NCBI RefSeq assembly: GCF_007678255.1
Contig: NZ_VEED01000019.1
Location: 38,906 to 102,905 of the forward strand
Direction: 5' to 3'
From: Bacillus sp. X1(2014)
GTDB taxonomy: Bacteria; Bacillota; Bacilli; Bacillales_B; DSM-18226
DNA length: 64,000 nucleotides
Every line of letters begins with the position of its first letter. Positions within the stretch are counted from its first letter, which is position 1. The notes beneath the pieces were generated by a model that was given only the letters and a program-made list of their open reading frames with translations, had not been told where the DNA came from and made no database searches. The translations under genes and the position numbers were made by a program. Shown piece by piece: positions 24,552 to 34,074 of this stretch.

Positions 24552-25064
24552 CTAAAATCCTCCCTTATTTTCTAATAATTCGCCTGAAACAGGTGGCTTA
24601 TTATAACTATCATCTTTAAAGCCTTTCCCGTGTGGTACTGTTTGGTGACAGGATATACACTTTTCCTTTGCATCATGAGATACATTACTTAGCGTACTCT
24701 TGTGACAAGAACTACAGTTGTCATTCATGATTTTTTCTGTGCGATCGGTGGCCTCAATCACATCCGGAATCTTCTTTGATCCGAGTGTGTTGAAATAAAT
24801 ATGTGTCATCCCAGCGCGGCCTTTAAAAAATAATTTCCCTACTTCACTTTTATGAGGCAGATGGCAGTCATTACACTGTAAATCCGAGTGCGTAGAATCC
24901 ATAAATGACTTATGCACGGATTTCATCGTATGACAGTTTTGACAAAAACCAGGAGAATCCAAGTAGGCCATTGTTTTAACCGTTGAAAAAGATAAAAACA
25001 CACCAATTAGAAGTGCCAACACAATTAAAAACTTTTTGTCCATTTTCAGAAATTTTTTAACCAT
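24552..25064 (-). CDS. nrfH: NrfH, membrane tetraheme quinol dehydrogenase
   Basis: A 170-residue NapC/NirT-family cytochrome with one N-terminal membrane anchor (about residues 11-30) and four CxxCH heme sites (CQNCH, CNDCH, CSSCH, CISCH). It oxidises menaquinol and passes electrons to NrfA; the full menaquinone pathway is encoded 20 kb away. ATG at 25064 follows GGGAGG. The longer frame to 25115 would begin ahead of this ribosome binding site. Confidence 0.94.
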   Translation of the reverse strand: MVKKFLKMDKKFLIVLALLIGVFLSFSTVKTMAYLDSPGFCQNCHTMKSVHKSFMDSTHSDLQCNDCHLPHKSEVGKLFFKGRAGMTHIYFNTLGSKKIPDVIEATDRTEKIMNDNCSSCHKSTLSNVSHDAKEKCISCHQTVPHGKGFKDDSYNKPPVSGELLENKGGF

Positions 25065-25176
25065 TCCTTCACCTCCCATAGAATTTCTTTTCTCTCTTTT
25101 TAAAGTAAAGTACATTCTGTACCTTAACCCAAAGTGGTCTACTCCTTATTTAAACCATGATATAAAAGGGCAAAAC

Positions 25177-25192
25177 TGTGACGCACATCACA
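25177..25192 (-). promoter_or_regulatory. Fnr/CRP-type operator upstream of nrfHA
   Basis: TGTGACGCACATCACA is a perfect TGTGA-N6-TCACA palindrome 113 bp before the nrfH start. Bacillus Fnr binds this sequence class and activates anaerobic respiration genes. Confidence 0.8.
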
Positions 25193-25326
25193 CAAATAAC
25201 ACCACTTGTTACCAACCTGTGAACGGGGTTTTCCTTCTATTTTCAAGGTGCATTTAATGTAAAATTGTTATTCCAAGTGATTTTTTGCACTTTTTTCAAT
25301 ATTTTTCCGAAAAAACATTTTAAAAA

Positions 25327-25366
25327 AAGAACCCCTCAAATGAAAAAATTTTGAGGGATTCTTCTT
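25327..25366 (-). terminator. Terminator after the 59-aa gene
   Basis: AAGAACCCCTCAAA pairs with TTTGAGGGATTCTT; the stem ends five bases before the stop codon of the small gene. Confidence 0.75.
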
Positions 25367-25370
25367 TGTT

Positions 25371-25550
25371 TTAAGAGGACTGACCTTTTTCTTGGTGGAA
25401 TTTAGATTTTACGGGCTGCCCACCTGATTTTTCATAATTCTTCTTGGCTTGCTTAACAAGATCGAAATCTTGCCCAAGCTCTAAATCTTGATTATTTATT
25501 CCATTTCGTGTTTTCTGTTCAGGGTTTTGTTGCTTGGAACGCTTTTTCAA
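25371..25550 (-). CDS. Small basic protein coupled to ytzC, 59 aa
   Basis: A frame of 59 codons starting at TTG 25550. Its start overlaps the TGA stop of ytzC (TTGA), preceded by GAGGGGG, so it is a strong case of translational coupling. The product is hydrophilic and basic, beginning LKKRSKQQNPEQKTRNG and containing LGQDFDLVKQAKKNYEKSG, with no cysteine or membrane segment. Composition and size recall small acid-soluble spore proteins, but no SASP signature is certain. Family not recognised. Confidence 0.65.
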   Translation of the reverse strand: MKKRSKQQNPEQKTRNGINNQDLELGQDFDLVKQAKKNYEKSGGQPVKSKFHQEKGQSS

Positions 25551-25816
25551 AGGTTTTCCCCCTCTAGTATCATGGTATTCTGAAGCTGCTGCAGCTGGAG
25601 TCTCATTCTATGGAGCTGTTCACGTTGCTGCGAGTTTGCACTAAGTGCCATTTTGGCAATGTCTTGGTAAGTATCTTCAACCTGCTGCAGCGCCTTTGTG
25701 TAATCATCATCATTATAATGTTCTTGGAGACTGCTTTGTTTGTATTGTTCTTGGGCAAAGCGAACTGTGTCCTCAACCTGTTGCATTAAATCGTCCATAG
25801 AGTCGCGAGTAGCCAT
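25547..25816 (-). CDS. ytzC: YtzC family protein
   Basis: An 89-residue, Q-rich, fully helical-looking protein beginning MATRDSMDDLMQQVEDTVRF and containing KQSSLQEHYNDDDYTKALQQ. It matches the small Bacillus YtzC family in size and in its position upstream of ytqA. It has no membrane segment and no known function. It is divergent from ytqA and translationally coupled to the downstream 59-aa gene. Confidence 0.78.
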   Translation of the reverse strand: MATRDSMDDLMQQVEDTVRFAQEQYKQSSLQEHYNDDDYTKALQQVEDTYQDIAKMALSANSQQREQLHRMRLQLQQLQNTMILEGENL

Positions 25817-26028
25817 CTAAGAACCCCCTTCTATAATAACTGGAATCCCCGTGTGAGAAGCATAATGCTTCATTTCTTATTTTGTTCTCCATTTTCTTTC
25901 CTATAACATAAACAGTTGAATAATTATTACCAGCGAGTTCCGTAAATAATTACATTTGGATTAGCTGGCCACCTCATGATAAAATTGATGTTATTCGTTT
26001 TTTAATTTTTTAAAAGGAGGTTTTCTGA

Positions 26029-26994
26029 TTGGTTCAGATAAGACCTTTTATATATGCTTCTGATGATAAACGTTACCATACTTGGAATTACCACTTGCGC
26101 CAAGAATTTGGTCATAAGGTGTTTAAAGTCGCGCTTGATGGCGGCTTTGATTGTCCGAACCGGGATGGCTCGGTTGCACACGGAGGCTGTACGTTTTGTA
26201 GTGCGTCAGGGTCTGGTGATTTCGCCGGCAATCGAGTCGAACCCCTAGAAATTCAATTCAATGATATTAAAGAAAAAATGCACACGAAATGGAAAGACGG
26301 CAAATACATGGCCTACTTTCAAGCATTTACAAATACCCATGCACCAGTAGATGTACTGCGTGAAAAATATGAATCCGTTCTAAAGCAGGAAGGTGTCGTG
26401 GGTTTATCGATTGCTACGCGTCCTGATTGTCTGCCCGATGATGTAGTAGAGTATTTAGCGGAACTGAATGAACGAACCTATTTATGGGTTGAGCTTGGTC
26501 TCCAGACAGTTCACGAACGGACAGCCTTACTCATCAATCGTGCCCATGATTTTCAGTGTTATAAAGATGGGGTTGATAAGTTAAGAAAGCATGGGATTCG
26601 CATCTGCTCCCATATAATAAATGGATTACCGCTTGAGAACTATGACATGATGATGGAAACTGCTCGTGAAGTTGCAAAATTAGAGGTTCAAGGAATAAAA
26701 ATTCATTTGCTCCATTTGTTAAAAGGAACACCCATGGTCAAGCAATATGAAAAAGGAATGCTCGAGTTTATGTCCCTAGATGATTATGTAAAATTAGTAT
26801 GTGACCAATTAGAGATTTTACCACCCGAAATGATTGTTCATCGGATTACAGGTGATGGTCCAATTGATTTGATGGTTGGACCGATGTGGAGTGTGAACAA
26901 GTGGGAAGTCTTAAATGCGATTGATGCAGAACTAAAGCAAAGAGAGAGTTTCCAGGGGAAATTTTTTCAAAGTCATTTGGTGAAACAATCTTGA
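26029..26994 (+). CDS. ytqA: Radical SAM protein YtqA (TIGR01212-type)
   Basis: A 321-residue radical SAM enzyme. The cluster-binding cysteines lie in CPNRDGSVAHGGCTFC, the elongated C-x(n)-CxxC arrangement typical of the YtqA/YhcC family. The rest is a TIM-barrel domain (ATRPDC, GLQT motifs). YhcC/YtqA proteins have been implicated in tRNA modification, and YtqB is a paired methyltransferase; the exact product remains uncertain. TTG at 26029 follows AAAGGAGG. Its stop overlaps the TTG start of ytqB (TTGA), so the pair is coupled. Confidence 0.88.
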   Translation: MVQIRPFIYASDDKRYHTWNYHLRQEFGHKVFKVALDGGFDCPNRDGSVAHGGCTFCSASGSGDFAGNRVEPLEIQFNDIKEKMHTKWKDGKYMAYFQAFTNTHAPVDVLREKYESVLKQEGVVGLSIATRPDCLPDDVVEYLAELNERTYLWVELGLQTVHERTALLINRAHDFQCYKDGVDKLRKHGIRICSHIINGLPLENYDMMMETAREVAKLEVQGIKIHLLHLLKGTPMVKQYEKGMLEFMSLDDYVKLVCDQLEILPPEMIVHRITGDGPIDLMVGPMWSVNKWEVLNAIDAELKQRESFQGKFFQSHLVKQS

Positions 26995-27563
26995 AAATTG
27001 ACAAGATTCTTCCGTTTGCGAAAAATTTACTAAAAAAAGCAGTACATCCTGGGGATGTCGTGATTGATGCGACAGTTGGAAATGGTTACGATACAGTTTT
27101 CTTAGCAGAACTTGTTGGAGCCTCAGGCCACGTATTTGGATTTGATATTCAAGAGGAAGCAATTGCCGCAAGTAAGGAACGGTTGATTAAGCAAAGCCTG
27201 TCAGAGCGAGTTACACTGTTTCAATCTGGGCACGAACACATAACCCAAATGATCCCTAACAACTGTATAGGTAAAGTTACCGCTTCAATTTTCAACTTAG
27301 GATATCTGCCTGGCAGTGATAAAACGATTGTTACTCGACCTGAAACAACGATTGCTGCCCTTCAACAACTATTGGAAATGCTTGCTCCTGAAGGGATTAT
27401 CATTCTCGTTATTTATCATGGCCACAAAGGCGGTGCCGAGGAACGTGATTCCTTGCTGGATTATTGCCAACAAATTGACCAAAAAAAGGCACATGTACTT
27501 CAGTACCAATTTATCAATCAACAAAATAGTCCTGCATTTATCATTGCGATTGAGAAAATATAA
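26991..27563 (+). CDS. ytqB: Class I SAM-dependent methyltransferase YtqB
   Basis: A 190-residue methyltransferase. Motif I is DATVGNGYDTVFLAELVG (SAM binding) followed by the acidic GFDIQEEA; FNLGYLPGSDK corresponds to the catalytic region of the rRNA-methylase-like YtqB/MnmM group. MnmM methylates the aminomethyl wobble uridine of tRNA in Gram-positives, and YtqB is its B. subtilis representative to my knowledge. It starts at TTG overlapping the ytqA stop, so both are one operon with a terminator after ytqB. Confidence 0.87.
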   Translation: MKIDKILPFAKNLLKKAVHPGDVVIDATVGNGYDTVFLAELVGASGHVFGFDIQEEAIAASKERLIKQSLSERVTLFQSGHEHITQMIPNNCIGKVTASIFNLGYLPGSDKTIVTRPETTIAALQQLLEMLAPEGIIILVIYHGHKGGAEERDSLLDYCQQIDQKKAHVLQYQFINQQNSPAFIIAIEKI

Positions 27564-27593
27564 AAACCAGGCCCAAGTGCCTGGTTTTTATTT
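27563..27593. terminator. Bidirectional terminator
   Basis: AAAACCAGGC pairs with GCCTGGTTTT between the convergent ytqB and ytpB genes. Confidence 0.9.
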
Positions 27594-28670
27594 TGAAATT
27601 AACCTTGTGACAAAAGCTGGGACTGATTTTTGCACGGAGCGGTAGGCGAGACCATTAAAATAGAAGAAATAGCTAATCCAACCGCCGGTTTTAATCATTC
27701 CTTTGGCTAATTTCCGAACGTTTTTCTGTTTTCGAACCTTGGAATCTGATAAATAAATTCCCAACAGACCTCGGTTAATCAAACGATGGAAATTTTTATG
27801 GGGAAGAAATTCCGTGTGACGATCTGCTTCTCTGACAAAATGGTTCAACCGCTGAAACAGCATTTCCTCATTATCATAATAGGTACAAAAATTTAAGTCT
27901 CCCCCTATAAGGTCTTCCTCCTGATCAATAAAATAATCTAAAAGAATATGTAAGCCCTGAATATATGGAAAGTATCCATTTCGAATATTATCCGCATCAC
28001 TCAACTGAAAATCTTCACGATGAGCGTAGGAGACAAGGCAAAAAATCCCTAAGGTAGAACCCGAACAAGCTGAAAATTCATACCATTCCATTTCCGGCAA
28101 GTGGGGTTGGTTTTTTTGAAACCATCTCTCAAGACGTGGGACCCGCTCCTCATGGATGACATGTTTGTGAATTTGCAGTTCACAATAGTACTGGCATAGT
28201 TCAAGTAAATAATTTTTAATTTCTTCATAATTCTTAATATCTCTTAGGACAGAGCGACAGGTCTCCGATAAATCATTTAAATAATTACCATCGTCCTGGT
28301 CTTCGCGGAGCCGGTAATAATTTTTCTTATCTGCCTTAAGGACAAGCGCATCTGCCATGGATTCATGGAGTGCTGCAAAATCCTCAGGGTCAAGTGAGGT
28401 AGACCGGTCACAAAGATTATCCAAATAATCACTAATCGTTTGATAGGCAACGATAAATTTTATTGCTTTTTTATAATCCTCTTTTGCGGTTAGGGCAAGG
28501 ATAGCCCCACCCTCGCAATGGAATGTTTTATGATTGATACTTGCAAGGGCTTGAGTCCTCAGTTCCTCGTTCGGGATTTTTTCTGCACGGCTTTTCCAAT
28601 AAGCCAATTCTTTGTGTACTGCTGGTAGTATTTTGCTGTATACCCTCGACATAAGGGTGATTGGCATCAT
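27588..28670 (-). CDS. ytpB: Tetraprenyl-beta-curcumene synthase (YtpB)
   Basis: A 360-residue DUF2600 protein. B. subtilis YtpB cyclises C35 heptaprenyl diphosphate to tetraprenyl-beta-curcumene, an early step of sesquarterpenoid (C35 terpene) synthesis found in spores. Recognisable segments are AVHKELAYWKSRAEKIP at the N terminus, DYLDNLCDR, and the YFPYIQGLHILLDYFIDQEED helix region. The start is uncertain: ATG 28670 (GAAAGG 12 bases upstream) or an in-frame TTG at 28682. It follows ytpA on the same strand with almost no gap, as in B. subtilis. Confidence 0.88.
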   Translation of the reverse strand: MMPITLMSRVYSKILPAVHKELAYWKSRAEKIPNEELRTQALASINHKTFHCEGGAILALTAKEDYKKAIKFIVAYQTISDYLDNLCDRSTSLDPEDFAALHESMADALVLKADKKNYYRLREDQDDGNYLNDLSETCRSVLRDIKNYEEIKNYLLELCQYYCELQIHKHVIHEERVPRLERWFQKNQPHLPEMEWYEFSACSGSTLGIFCLVSYAHREDFQLSDADNIRNGYFPYIQGLHILLDYFIDQEEDLIGGDLNFCTYYDNEEMLFQRLNHFVREADRHTEFLPHKNFHRLINRGLLGIYLSDSKVRKQKNVRKLAKGMIKTGGWISYFFYFNGLAYRSVQKSVPAFVTRLISK

Positions 28671-28687
28671 TGAAACCGACAACCTTT

Positions 28688-29491
28688 CTAAACAATATAT
28701 CCGATTGCTTTTAATTGACTATAAACAAAATCCTTTGCGTATTCAAATACCTCTTCCCGCTCTGGTTCATTAAAAATTTCATGATAGCATTTTGGCCATT
28801 CCTTAAATCTTTTTTCAGAAAGTGGTACATGATTGAACCATTCTTTTACGGTACTTTTATTGACTATTTTGTCATCTCCAGCTTGCATGACAAGCATGGG
28901 GATATCTTGTGTTTTTTCAAGCGCCTGAAAGGCCTCTTTCATGGCACTCACTAATTCCCGATACCATCGAACCGATACTTTGGTTATATAAAGGGTATCA
29001 TTCGAATCTGCTTCACGAACCTCTTCGTTTCTTGTTGCCATTTGGACCGATAATCCAGAATTTATCCGTAGTGAAGGAAAAACCACATTCAGACCATGTG
29101 AAAGAAGATCAAGAATTTTAGACGGAGTGTGAACTAATCCTAAACACGGCGATGAAAGAATCACTCCAGCAACATTCAGTCTCTCTTCCTGTAAAAGTCG
29201 GATTGAAATTAATCCTCCCATACTGTGACCAAGTAGGAATACTGGTAAATTATAGCGGTAAGCCGCCTGAATCCAATCCTTTACTTCAAAGATATAATCA
29301 TCGAAGGAATGAATATGACCGCGGTTGGCCCTTGTTGTCATCCCCTGGCCTGGAAGGTCTGCCATAATCACATGGAATCCAGCTGAACGCCACATTTCAA
29401 TTAGCCATCCATAGCGGCGATGATGTTCCATCGCACCATGGACCATCACGATGACTGCTTTCGCTTCTCCTTCTGCTTCCCACTTCCACAT
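28688..29491 (-). CDS. ytpA: Alpha/beta hydrolase, lysophospholipase-like (YtpA)
   Basis: A 267-residue serine hydrolase of the monoacylglycerol lipase/PldB group. HGAMEHHRRY forms the oxyanion region and GHSMGG contains the nucleophile; aspartate (GDDKIV) and histidine (CYHEIF) complete the triad. B. subtilis YtpA is a phospholipase linked to the antibiotic lysophospholipid bacilysocin. ATG at 29491 follows AGGGGGG; the frame is open to 29521. It is co-transcribed with ytpB. Confidence 0.87.
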   Translation of the reverse strand: MWKWEAEGEAKAVIVMVHGAMEHHRRYGWLIEMWRSAGFHVIMADLPGQGMTTRANRGHIHSFDDYIFEVKDWIQAAYRYNLPVFLLGHSMGGLISIRLLQEERLNVAGVILSSPCLGLVHTPSKILDLLSHGLNVVFPSLRINSGLSVQMATRNEEVREADSNDTLYITKVSVRWYRELVSAMKEAFQALEKTQDIPMLVMQAGDDKIVNKSTVKEWFNHVPLSEKRFKEWPKCYHEIFNEPEREEVFEYAKDFVYSQLKAIGYIV

Positions 29492-29635
29492 AGTGTTCCC
29501 CCCTATAGTAGTTATAACCAATTAGTGAATGAATTTCCAATGCTCCTAAATTTCACCAATTCAAAAAGACGAATTATTTTTAATCGCCTCCTACTTCCGA
29601 TAAAATAATATCATCATGGAAAAGGAGCGAGAAGA

Positions 29636-30148
29636 ATGATCTATCCTTATAAAGATAAGTATCCTCACATCGCGGATACTGCTTATATTGCCGACTATGT
29701 GACAATTACTGGTGATGTTGTAATTGGTGAAGAATCAAGTGTCTGGTTTAATACTGTCATTAGAGGTGATGTAGCCCCAACCATTATTGGTAAGAAAGTA
29801 AATATCCAAGATAATTCTATCTTACACCAAAGTCCCAATAACCCGCTAATTTTAGAGGACGAAGTGACCATTGGACACCAGGTAATTTTGCACAGTTGTA
29901 TCATTAGAAAAAAAGCACTCATCGGAATGGGATCAATTATCCTTGATAATGCTGAAATTGGGGAAGGTGCATTCATTGGAGCCGGCAGTTTAGTTCCCCA
30001 AGGAAAAAAGATCCCGCCTAATACCTTAGCATTTGGCAGACCCGCAAAAGTTATTAGAGAATTAACACCTGACGACATTAAAGATATGGTTAGAATCTCT
30101 ACAGAATATGCGGAGAAGGGGCAATATTATAAGTCCATTCAACCCTAA
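29636..30148 (+). CDS. ytoA: Gamma-carbonic anhydrase family protein (YtoA)
   Basis: A 170-residue left-handed beta-helix protein of the gamma-CA/YrdA type, built of hexapeptide repeats. Candidate zinc-ligand histidines are in LHQSPNN and in GHQVILHSC. These trimeric proteins hydrate CO2 in archaea, but bacterial homologues often lack measurable activity, so catalysis is not assured. AAAGGAGCGAG precedes the ATG. It is monocistronic with a terminator. Confidence 0.88.
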   Translation: MIYPYKDKYPHIADTAYIADYVTITGDVVIGEESSVWFNTVIRGDVAPTIIGKKVNIQDNSILHQSPNNPLILEDEVTIGHQVILHSCIIRKKALIGMGSIILDNAEIGEGAFIGAGSLVPQGKKIPPNTLAFGRPAKVIRELTPDDIKDMVRISTEYAEKGQYYKSIQP

Positions 30149-30156
30149 AACCCAAT

Positions 30157-30188
30157 AAAAAAGCACCCAAGAAAACTTGGGTGCTTTA
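30157..30188. terminator. Bidirectional terminator
   Basis: AAAGCACCCAAG pairs with CTTGGGTGCTTT between ytoA and convergent asnB. Confidence 0.9.
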
Positions 30189-30192
30189 TTCA

Positions 30193-32097
30193 TTAATTTT
30201 TCGATGTTTGCAATGCTTTTTCTAATGCATAATCTTTCTGAAAGGAATAGACATCTTCCACATAAACTTGATGCCATACCATAAACATCAGTACAGTCCA
30301 GATTTTTCTGCTGTTATCTGCCTTACCCTGACAGTGATCTTCGAGCAATTGTAATACATAGGATTTATTAATCAAATGATCTGTGTTACTTTCACGGATG
30401 ATTTTCTTGGCCCATTCGTTCATTTCATCCTTCAACCAGTGACGGATTGGAACAGGAAAGCCTAGCTTCTTACGGTCTAGCACATGGGAAGGCACGACAC
30501 CTTCAGCGGCTTTACGCAAGATATACTTCGTTGTCCCATGAGCTGTTTTTAGGCTGGTAGGGATTTTGGATGCCACCTCGAAAACGGCTTTATCAAGGAA
30601 TGGAACGCGTAATTCCAAGGAATGAGCCATTGTCATTTTATCCGCCTTTAGTAAGATATCACCGCGCATCCAAGTATGAATATCAATATACTGCATCCGA
30701 TCAACCGGATCATAGCCCCGGGATTCCGCGTAAAGAGGCTTTGTGATATCCTTATAATCTAATCCTTCACGATAGACGTTTAATAGTTCGCGTTTCTCTT
30801 CTTCCATAAACATTTTTGCATTTCCGATATAACGCTCTTCCATTGGCGTTACACCACGTTCGATAAAGCTTTTCCCTCTCATTCCTTCAGGCATCATACC
30901 CGCGATCCCTTTTAAGAGGACTTTACCTGCTCTTGGAATTTTGTTAAATACCTCTAGGGATTGTGGTTCACGATAAATATTGTAACCGCCAAATAATTCA
31001 TCCGCCCCTTCACCAGACAGAACAACCGTTACGTGCTTTCTTGCTTCACGAGCAACAAAATATAGCGGTACACAAGCAGGATCGGCAAGCGGGTCATCCA
31101 TATGCCACATGATTTTTGGAATTTCATTCATGTATTCCTGCGGTGAAATCACATAACTGATATTTTCAACACCAAGCTTTTCTGCAGTCTCTTTTGCGAC
31201 ATCAATTTCACTGAAACCATTATGCTCAAAGCCTACTGAGAAGGTTTTAATGGCAGGGTGAAATTCTTTAGCAATCGATGCAATAATGGAAGAATCTATC
31301 CCGCCCGAAAGGAACGAACCAACCGGAACATCACTGCGCATATGCATTTTAACTGAATCAAAGAGGACATCTTTAATTTCTTTTACAAAATCAGGCTCTG
31401 ATTTTTGAACCGGCTTAAAATGTGCCTTCCAATATCTTTTGATTTCCATTGGAGAGCCAATTTTTTTAGTAAAATAATGACCTGGTTCTAATTTTTTTAT
31501 CCCATCAGACAATGTGTATGGCTCCGGAACAAATTGATAAGTCAAATAATGCTGCAAAGAATCATAATTGAGCACATCATTCTCAAGGCCTAACAAAATA
31601 CTCTTTTTCTCAGACGCAAAAAACGTTCTGTCACCATCTTCAAAATAAAAGAACGGTTTAATTCCAAATGGATCGCGTGCCCCATAAAGGCTTTGCTCCT
31701 GTTTATCCCAGATAACGAAAGAGAACATTCCACGCAGTTTTTCAACGGCTTTTTCTTTTAAATGACTGTAAAGGGCAATAATAACTTCCGTATCAGAACT
31801 TGTTGCAAACGTTAAACCTTCAGATAATAGTTCTTCACGCAACTCAACATAGTTATAAACTTCACCGTTAAAGATAATCCAATAGCGTTCATTTTCATAG
31901 GTTAACGGTTGATGACCGCTCTCAATATCAATGATACTTAAACGTCGGAATCCAAATTGAATATGATCATCATAATAAAAACCATCATCATCTGGTCCAC
32001 GATGAGTGATAATATCGTTCATATTTTTAAATTGTTGTTTTTGTACTTCACTATAGTTTTGTGTTGTATCGTGTACACAACCTATAAAGCCACACAT
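30193..32097 (-). CDS. asnB: Asparagine synthetase, glutamine-hydrolysing
   Basis: A 634-residue two-domain enzyme. The N-terminal Ntn glutaminase starts Met-Cys-Gly, with Cys2 as nucleophile after Met removal. The C-terminal ATP-dependent domain has the PP-loop SGGIDSS and aminates aspartate to asparagine using ammonia channelled from glutamine. I start at ATG 32097 (after GAGGTGAGG) because the frame upstream would place residues before the catalytic cysteine. Length agrees with B. subtilis AsnB. It is monocistronic; metK lies upstream as in B. subtilis. Confidence 0.95.
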   Translation of the reverse strand: MCGFIGCVHDTTQNYSEVQKQQFKNMNDIITHRGPDDDGFYYDDHIQFGFRRLSIIDIESGHQPLTYENERYWIIFNGEVYNYVELREELLSEGLTFATSSDTEVIIALYSHLKEKAVEKLRGMFSFVIWDKQEQSLYGARDPFGIKPFFYFEDGDRTFFASEKKSILLGLENDVLNYDSLQHYLTYQFVPEPYTLSDGIKKLEPGHYFTKKIGSPMEIKRYWKAHFKPVQKSEPDFVKEIKDVLFDSVKMHMRSDVPVGSFLSGGIDSSIIASIAKEFHPAIKTFSVGFEHNGFSEIDVAKETAEKLGVENISYVISPQEYMNEIPKIMWHMDDPLADPACVPLYFVAREARKHVTVVLSGEGADELFGGYNIYREPQSLEVFNKIPRAGKVLLKGIAGMMPEGMRGKSFIERGVTPMEERYIGNAKMFMEEEKRELLNVYREGLDYKDITKPLYAESRGYDPVDRMQYIDIHTWMRGDILLKADKMTMAHSLELRVPFLDKAVFEVASKIPTSLKTAHGTTKYILRKAAEGVVPSHVLDRKKLGFPVPIRHWLKDEMNEWAKKIIRESNTDHLINKSYVLQLLEDHCQGKADNSRKIWTVLMFMVWHQVYVEDVYSFQKDYALEKALQTSKN

Positions 32098-32304
32098 TAT
32101 GTACCTCACCTCTTCTAAATATCCTGTTATAAGGATGTAATCCAAAAAACATACCCTCTAATACTACCACTTTTTTAAAAAAAAATGCACTGTGAACAAT
32201 AGGTAAATTTACTATCCACATTTTTCACTTCTTTTGGCCTGCATAAACATTTCATTTTATGCAAATATCGATTCATTGTACAGGTAAAAAGACGTACAAA
32301 TAAA

Positions 32305-32338
32305 AACAGGAGTTACATGTCGTATGTAACTCCCCTCT
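32305..32338 (-). terminator. metK terminator
   Basis: GGAGTTACAT and ATGTAACTCC are perfect 10-bp arms with a T-run on the minus strand. Confidence 0.9.
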
Positions 32339-32344
32339 TTCTAT

Positions 32345-33544
32345 TTATATATTTGCTTGTGCTCGCAATGCCTCTACTTTGTCAGTACGCTCCCAAGGCA
32401 GGTCTACATCTGTACGGCCAAAGTGACCATATGCTGCAGTTTGTTTGTAGATTGGACGGCGAAGATCCAACATGTTGATGATACCTGCTGGGCGAAGGTC
32501 AAAGTTTTCACTAACAAGATCGACTAATGTATCTTCGCTTACTTTTCCAGTACCAAACGTATCAACAGCAATCGAAACAGGTCGTGCCACACCAATCGCA
32601 TAAGCAAGCTGAACTTCACATTTTTCAGCAAGACCTGCAGCGACGATGTTTTTAGCAACATAACGTGCAGCATACGCAGCGGAACGGTCCACTTTTGTAG
32701 GATCCTTACCTGAGAAAGCACCACCGCCATGACGAGCATATCCTCCATACGTATCAACAATAATTTTACGGCCAGTTAAGCCTGCATCTCCTTGTGGTCC
32801 GCCAATGACGAAACGGCCAGTTGGATTAATAAAATACTTTGTTTTCTCGTCGATAAGTTCTTTTGGTACGACAGGGTTGATGACATATTCTTTTAAGTTA
32901 CGTTGAATCTGCTCTAAGGTTACTTCTGGGTTATGTTGAGTCGAAATAACAATGGTATCAATCCGTACCGGTTTATCGTTCTCATCATATTCCACCGTTA
33001 CTTGGGTTTTTCCGTCTGGACGAAGGTAATCAAGAACATTATCTTTCCGCACTTCTGTTAATTTACGGGCAAGCTTATGTGCAAGCGAGATCGGAAGAGG
33101 CATAAGCTCTTTCGTTTCATTACATGCAAAACCAAACATTAAACCTTGGTCCCCTGCTCCAATTGCTTCGATTTGTTCATCGGACATGTGACCTTCACGG
33201 GCTTCCAGGGCTTGGTCAACACCCATAGCAATGTCTGGAGACTGTTCATCAATAGATGTTAAAACGGCACATGTCTCGGAGTCAAAGCCGTATTTCGCAC
33301 GGTCATAACCAATCCCTTTAATCGTTTCACGAACGATTTTTGGAATATCCACATATGTAGATGTCGTGATTTCCCCTGCAACTAACACTAATCCAGTTGT
33401 TACTGAAGTTTCAGCCGCAACACGAGCATTAGCATCCTTTGCTAAAATAGCATCTAAAATGGAATCAGAAATTTGGTCACAGATTTTATCAGGATGACCT
33501 TCAGTAACTGATTCAGAAGTGAACAAGCGACGTTTTGTTGACAT
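32345..33544 (-). CDS. metK: S-adenosylmethionine synthetase
   Basis: A 399-residue enzyme that makes SAM from methionine and ATP. It contains [13 protein letters not shown] at the N terminus (ATP site), [10 protein letters not shown], and the phosphate loop [16 protein letters not shown]. Length matches other bacterial MetK. ATG at 33544 follows AGGAGGAAT. A SAM-I riboswitch with a terminator in the leader shuts it off when SAM is plentiful. The SAM produced is substrate of speD, ytqA and ytqB in this window and feeds the LuxS cycle. Confidence 0.97.
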   Translation of the reverse strand: MSTKRRLFTSESVTEGHPDKICDQISDSILDAILAKDANARVAAETSVTTGLVLVAGEITTSTYVDIPKIVRETIKGIGYDRAKYGFDSETCAVLTSIDEQSPDIAMGVDQALEAREGHMSDEQIEAIGAGDQGLMFGFACNETKELMPLPISLAHKLARKLTEVRKDNVLDYLRPDGKTQVTVEYDENDKPVRIDTIVISTQHNPEVTLEQIQRNLKEYVINPVVPKELIDEKTKYFINPTGRFVIGGPQGDAGLTGRKIIVDTYGGYARHGGGAFSGKDPTKVDRSAAYAARYVAKNIVAAGLAEKCEVQLAYAIGVARPVSIAVDTFGTGKVSEDTLVDLVSENFDLRPAGIINMLDLRRPIYKQTAAYGHFGRTDVDLPWERTDKVEALRAQANI

Positions 33545-33699
33545 CTGAATTCCTCCTATATTATGAGATCACGAGGTTTTTTTCGAAGGTTACAGGTATA
33601 CTTCTTAAACCTCGAGAATTTGATACGGTACTCATTCCCTTAGTATGTAATTAACAAAGGATTTTTATTAGAGACTCATTTCATAAAAGGACTTATACA

Positions 33700-33890
33700 A
33701 AACAAAAAACCTTACCATAGAGGAAAGGTTTTTTTCGGGCCTTTCGCTCTTATCGTTCAAGGCAATAGCCTTGCGTCAGATTAGCACCTTCGCATTTGAA
33801 AAGGACCTTTTAAAGTGGTTAATCTTTTCATACTGCAGGTTGCTGGGTTTCATTGGGCCTGTCCCTCCACCAGCTCAGGATAAGAGAGTA
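33700..33890 (-). promoter_or_regulatory. SAM-I (S-box) riboswitch of metK
   Basis: On the minus strand the conserved GGTGGAGGGAC and GATGAAACCCGGCAACC-type segment (here AATGAAACCCAGCAACC) are clear. P1 pairs CTCTTATC (33879-33886) with GATAAGAG (33747-33754). A terminator hairpin with AAACCTT/AAGGTTT arms and T-run follows at 33700-33737. Confidence 0.95.
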
Positions 33891-33904
33891 TCCGTTCAAC
33901 TTAG

Positions 33905-33933
33905 AATAATAACATAATGGATAACAATGTCAA
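33905..33933 (-). promoter_or_regulatory. Sigma-A promoter of metK
   Basis: -35 TTGACA (33928-33933), -10 ATTATT (33905-33910), 17-bp spacer, directly upstream of the S-box. Confidence 0.75.
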
Positions 33934-34074
33934 TGAATTTTTTAGAAATATCTTCCTCATTAAAATGGAATAATACGATGTAAGAGAGTATCCTTTTATA
34001 AATATTTTTTATATCTTCAATTAAAGTTTTAAAATATATAAATTTAGATGAATAGGATACATCAATTCAACTAA

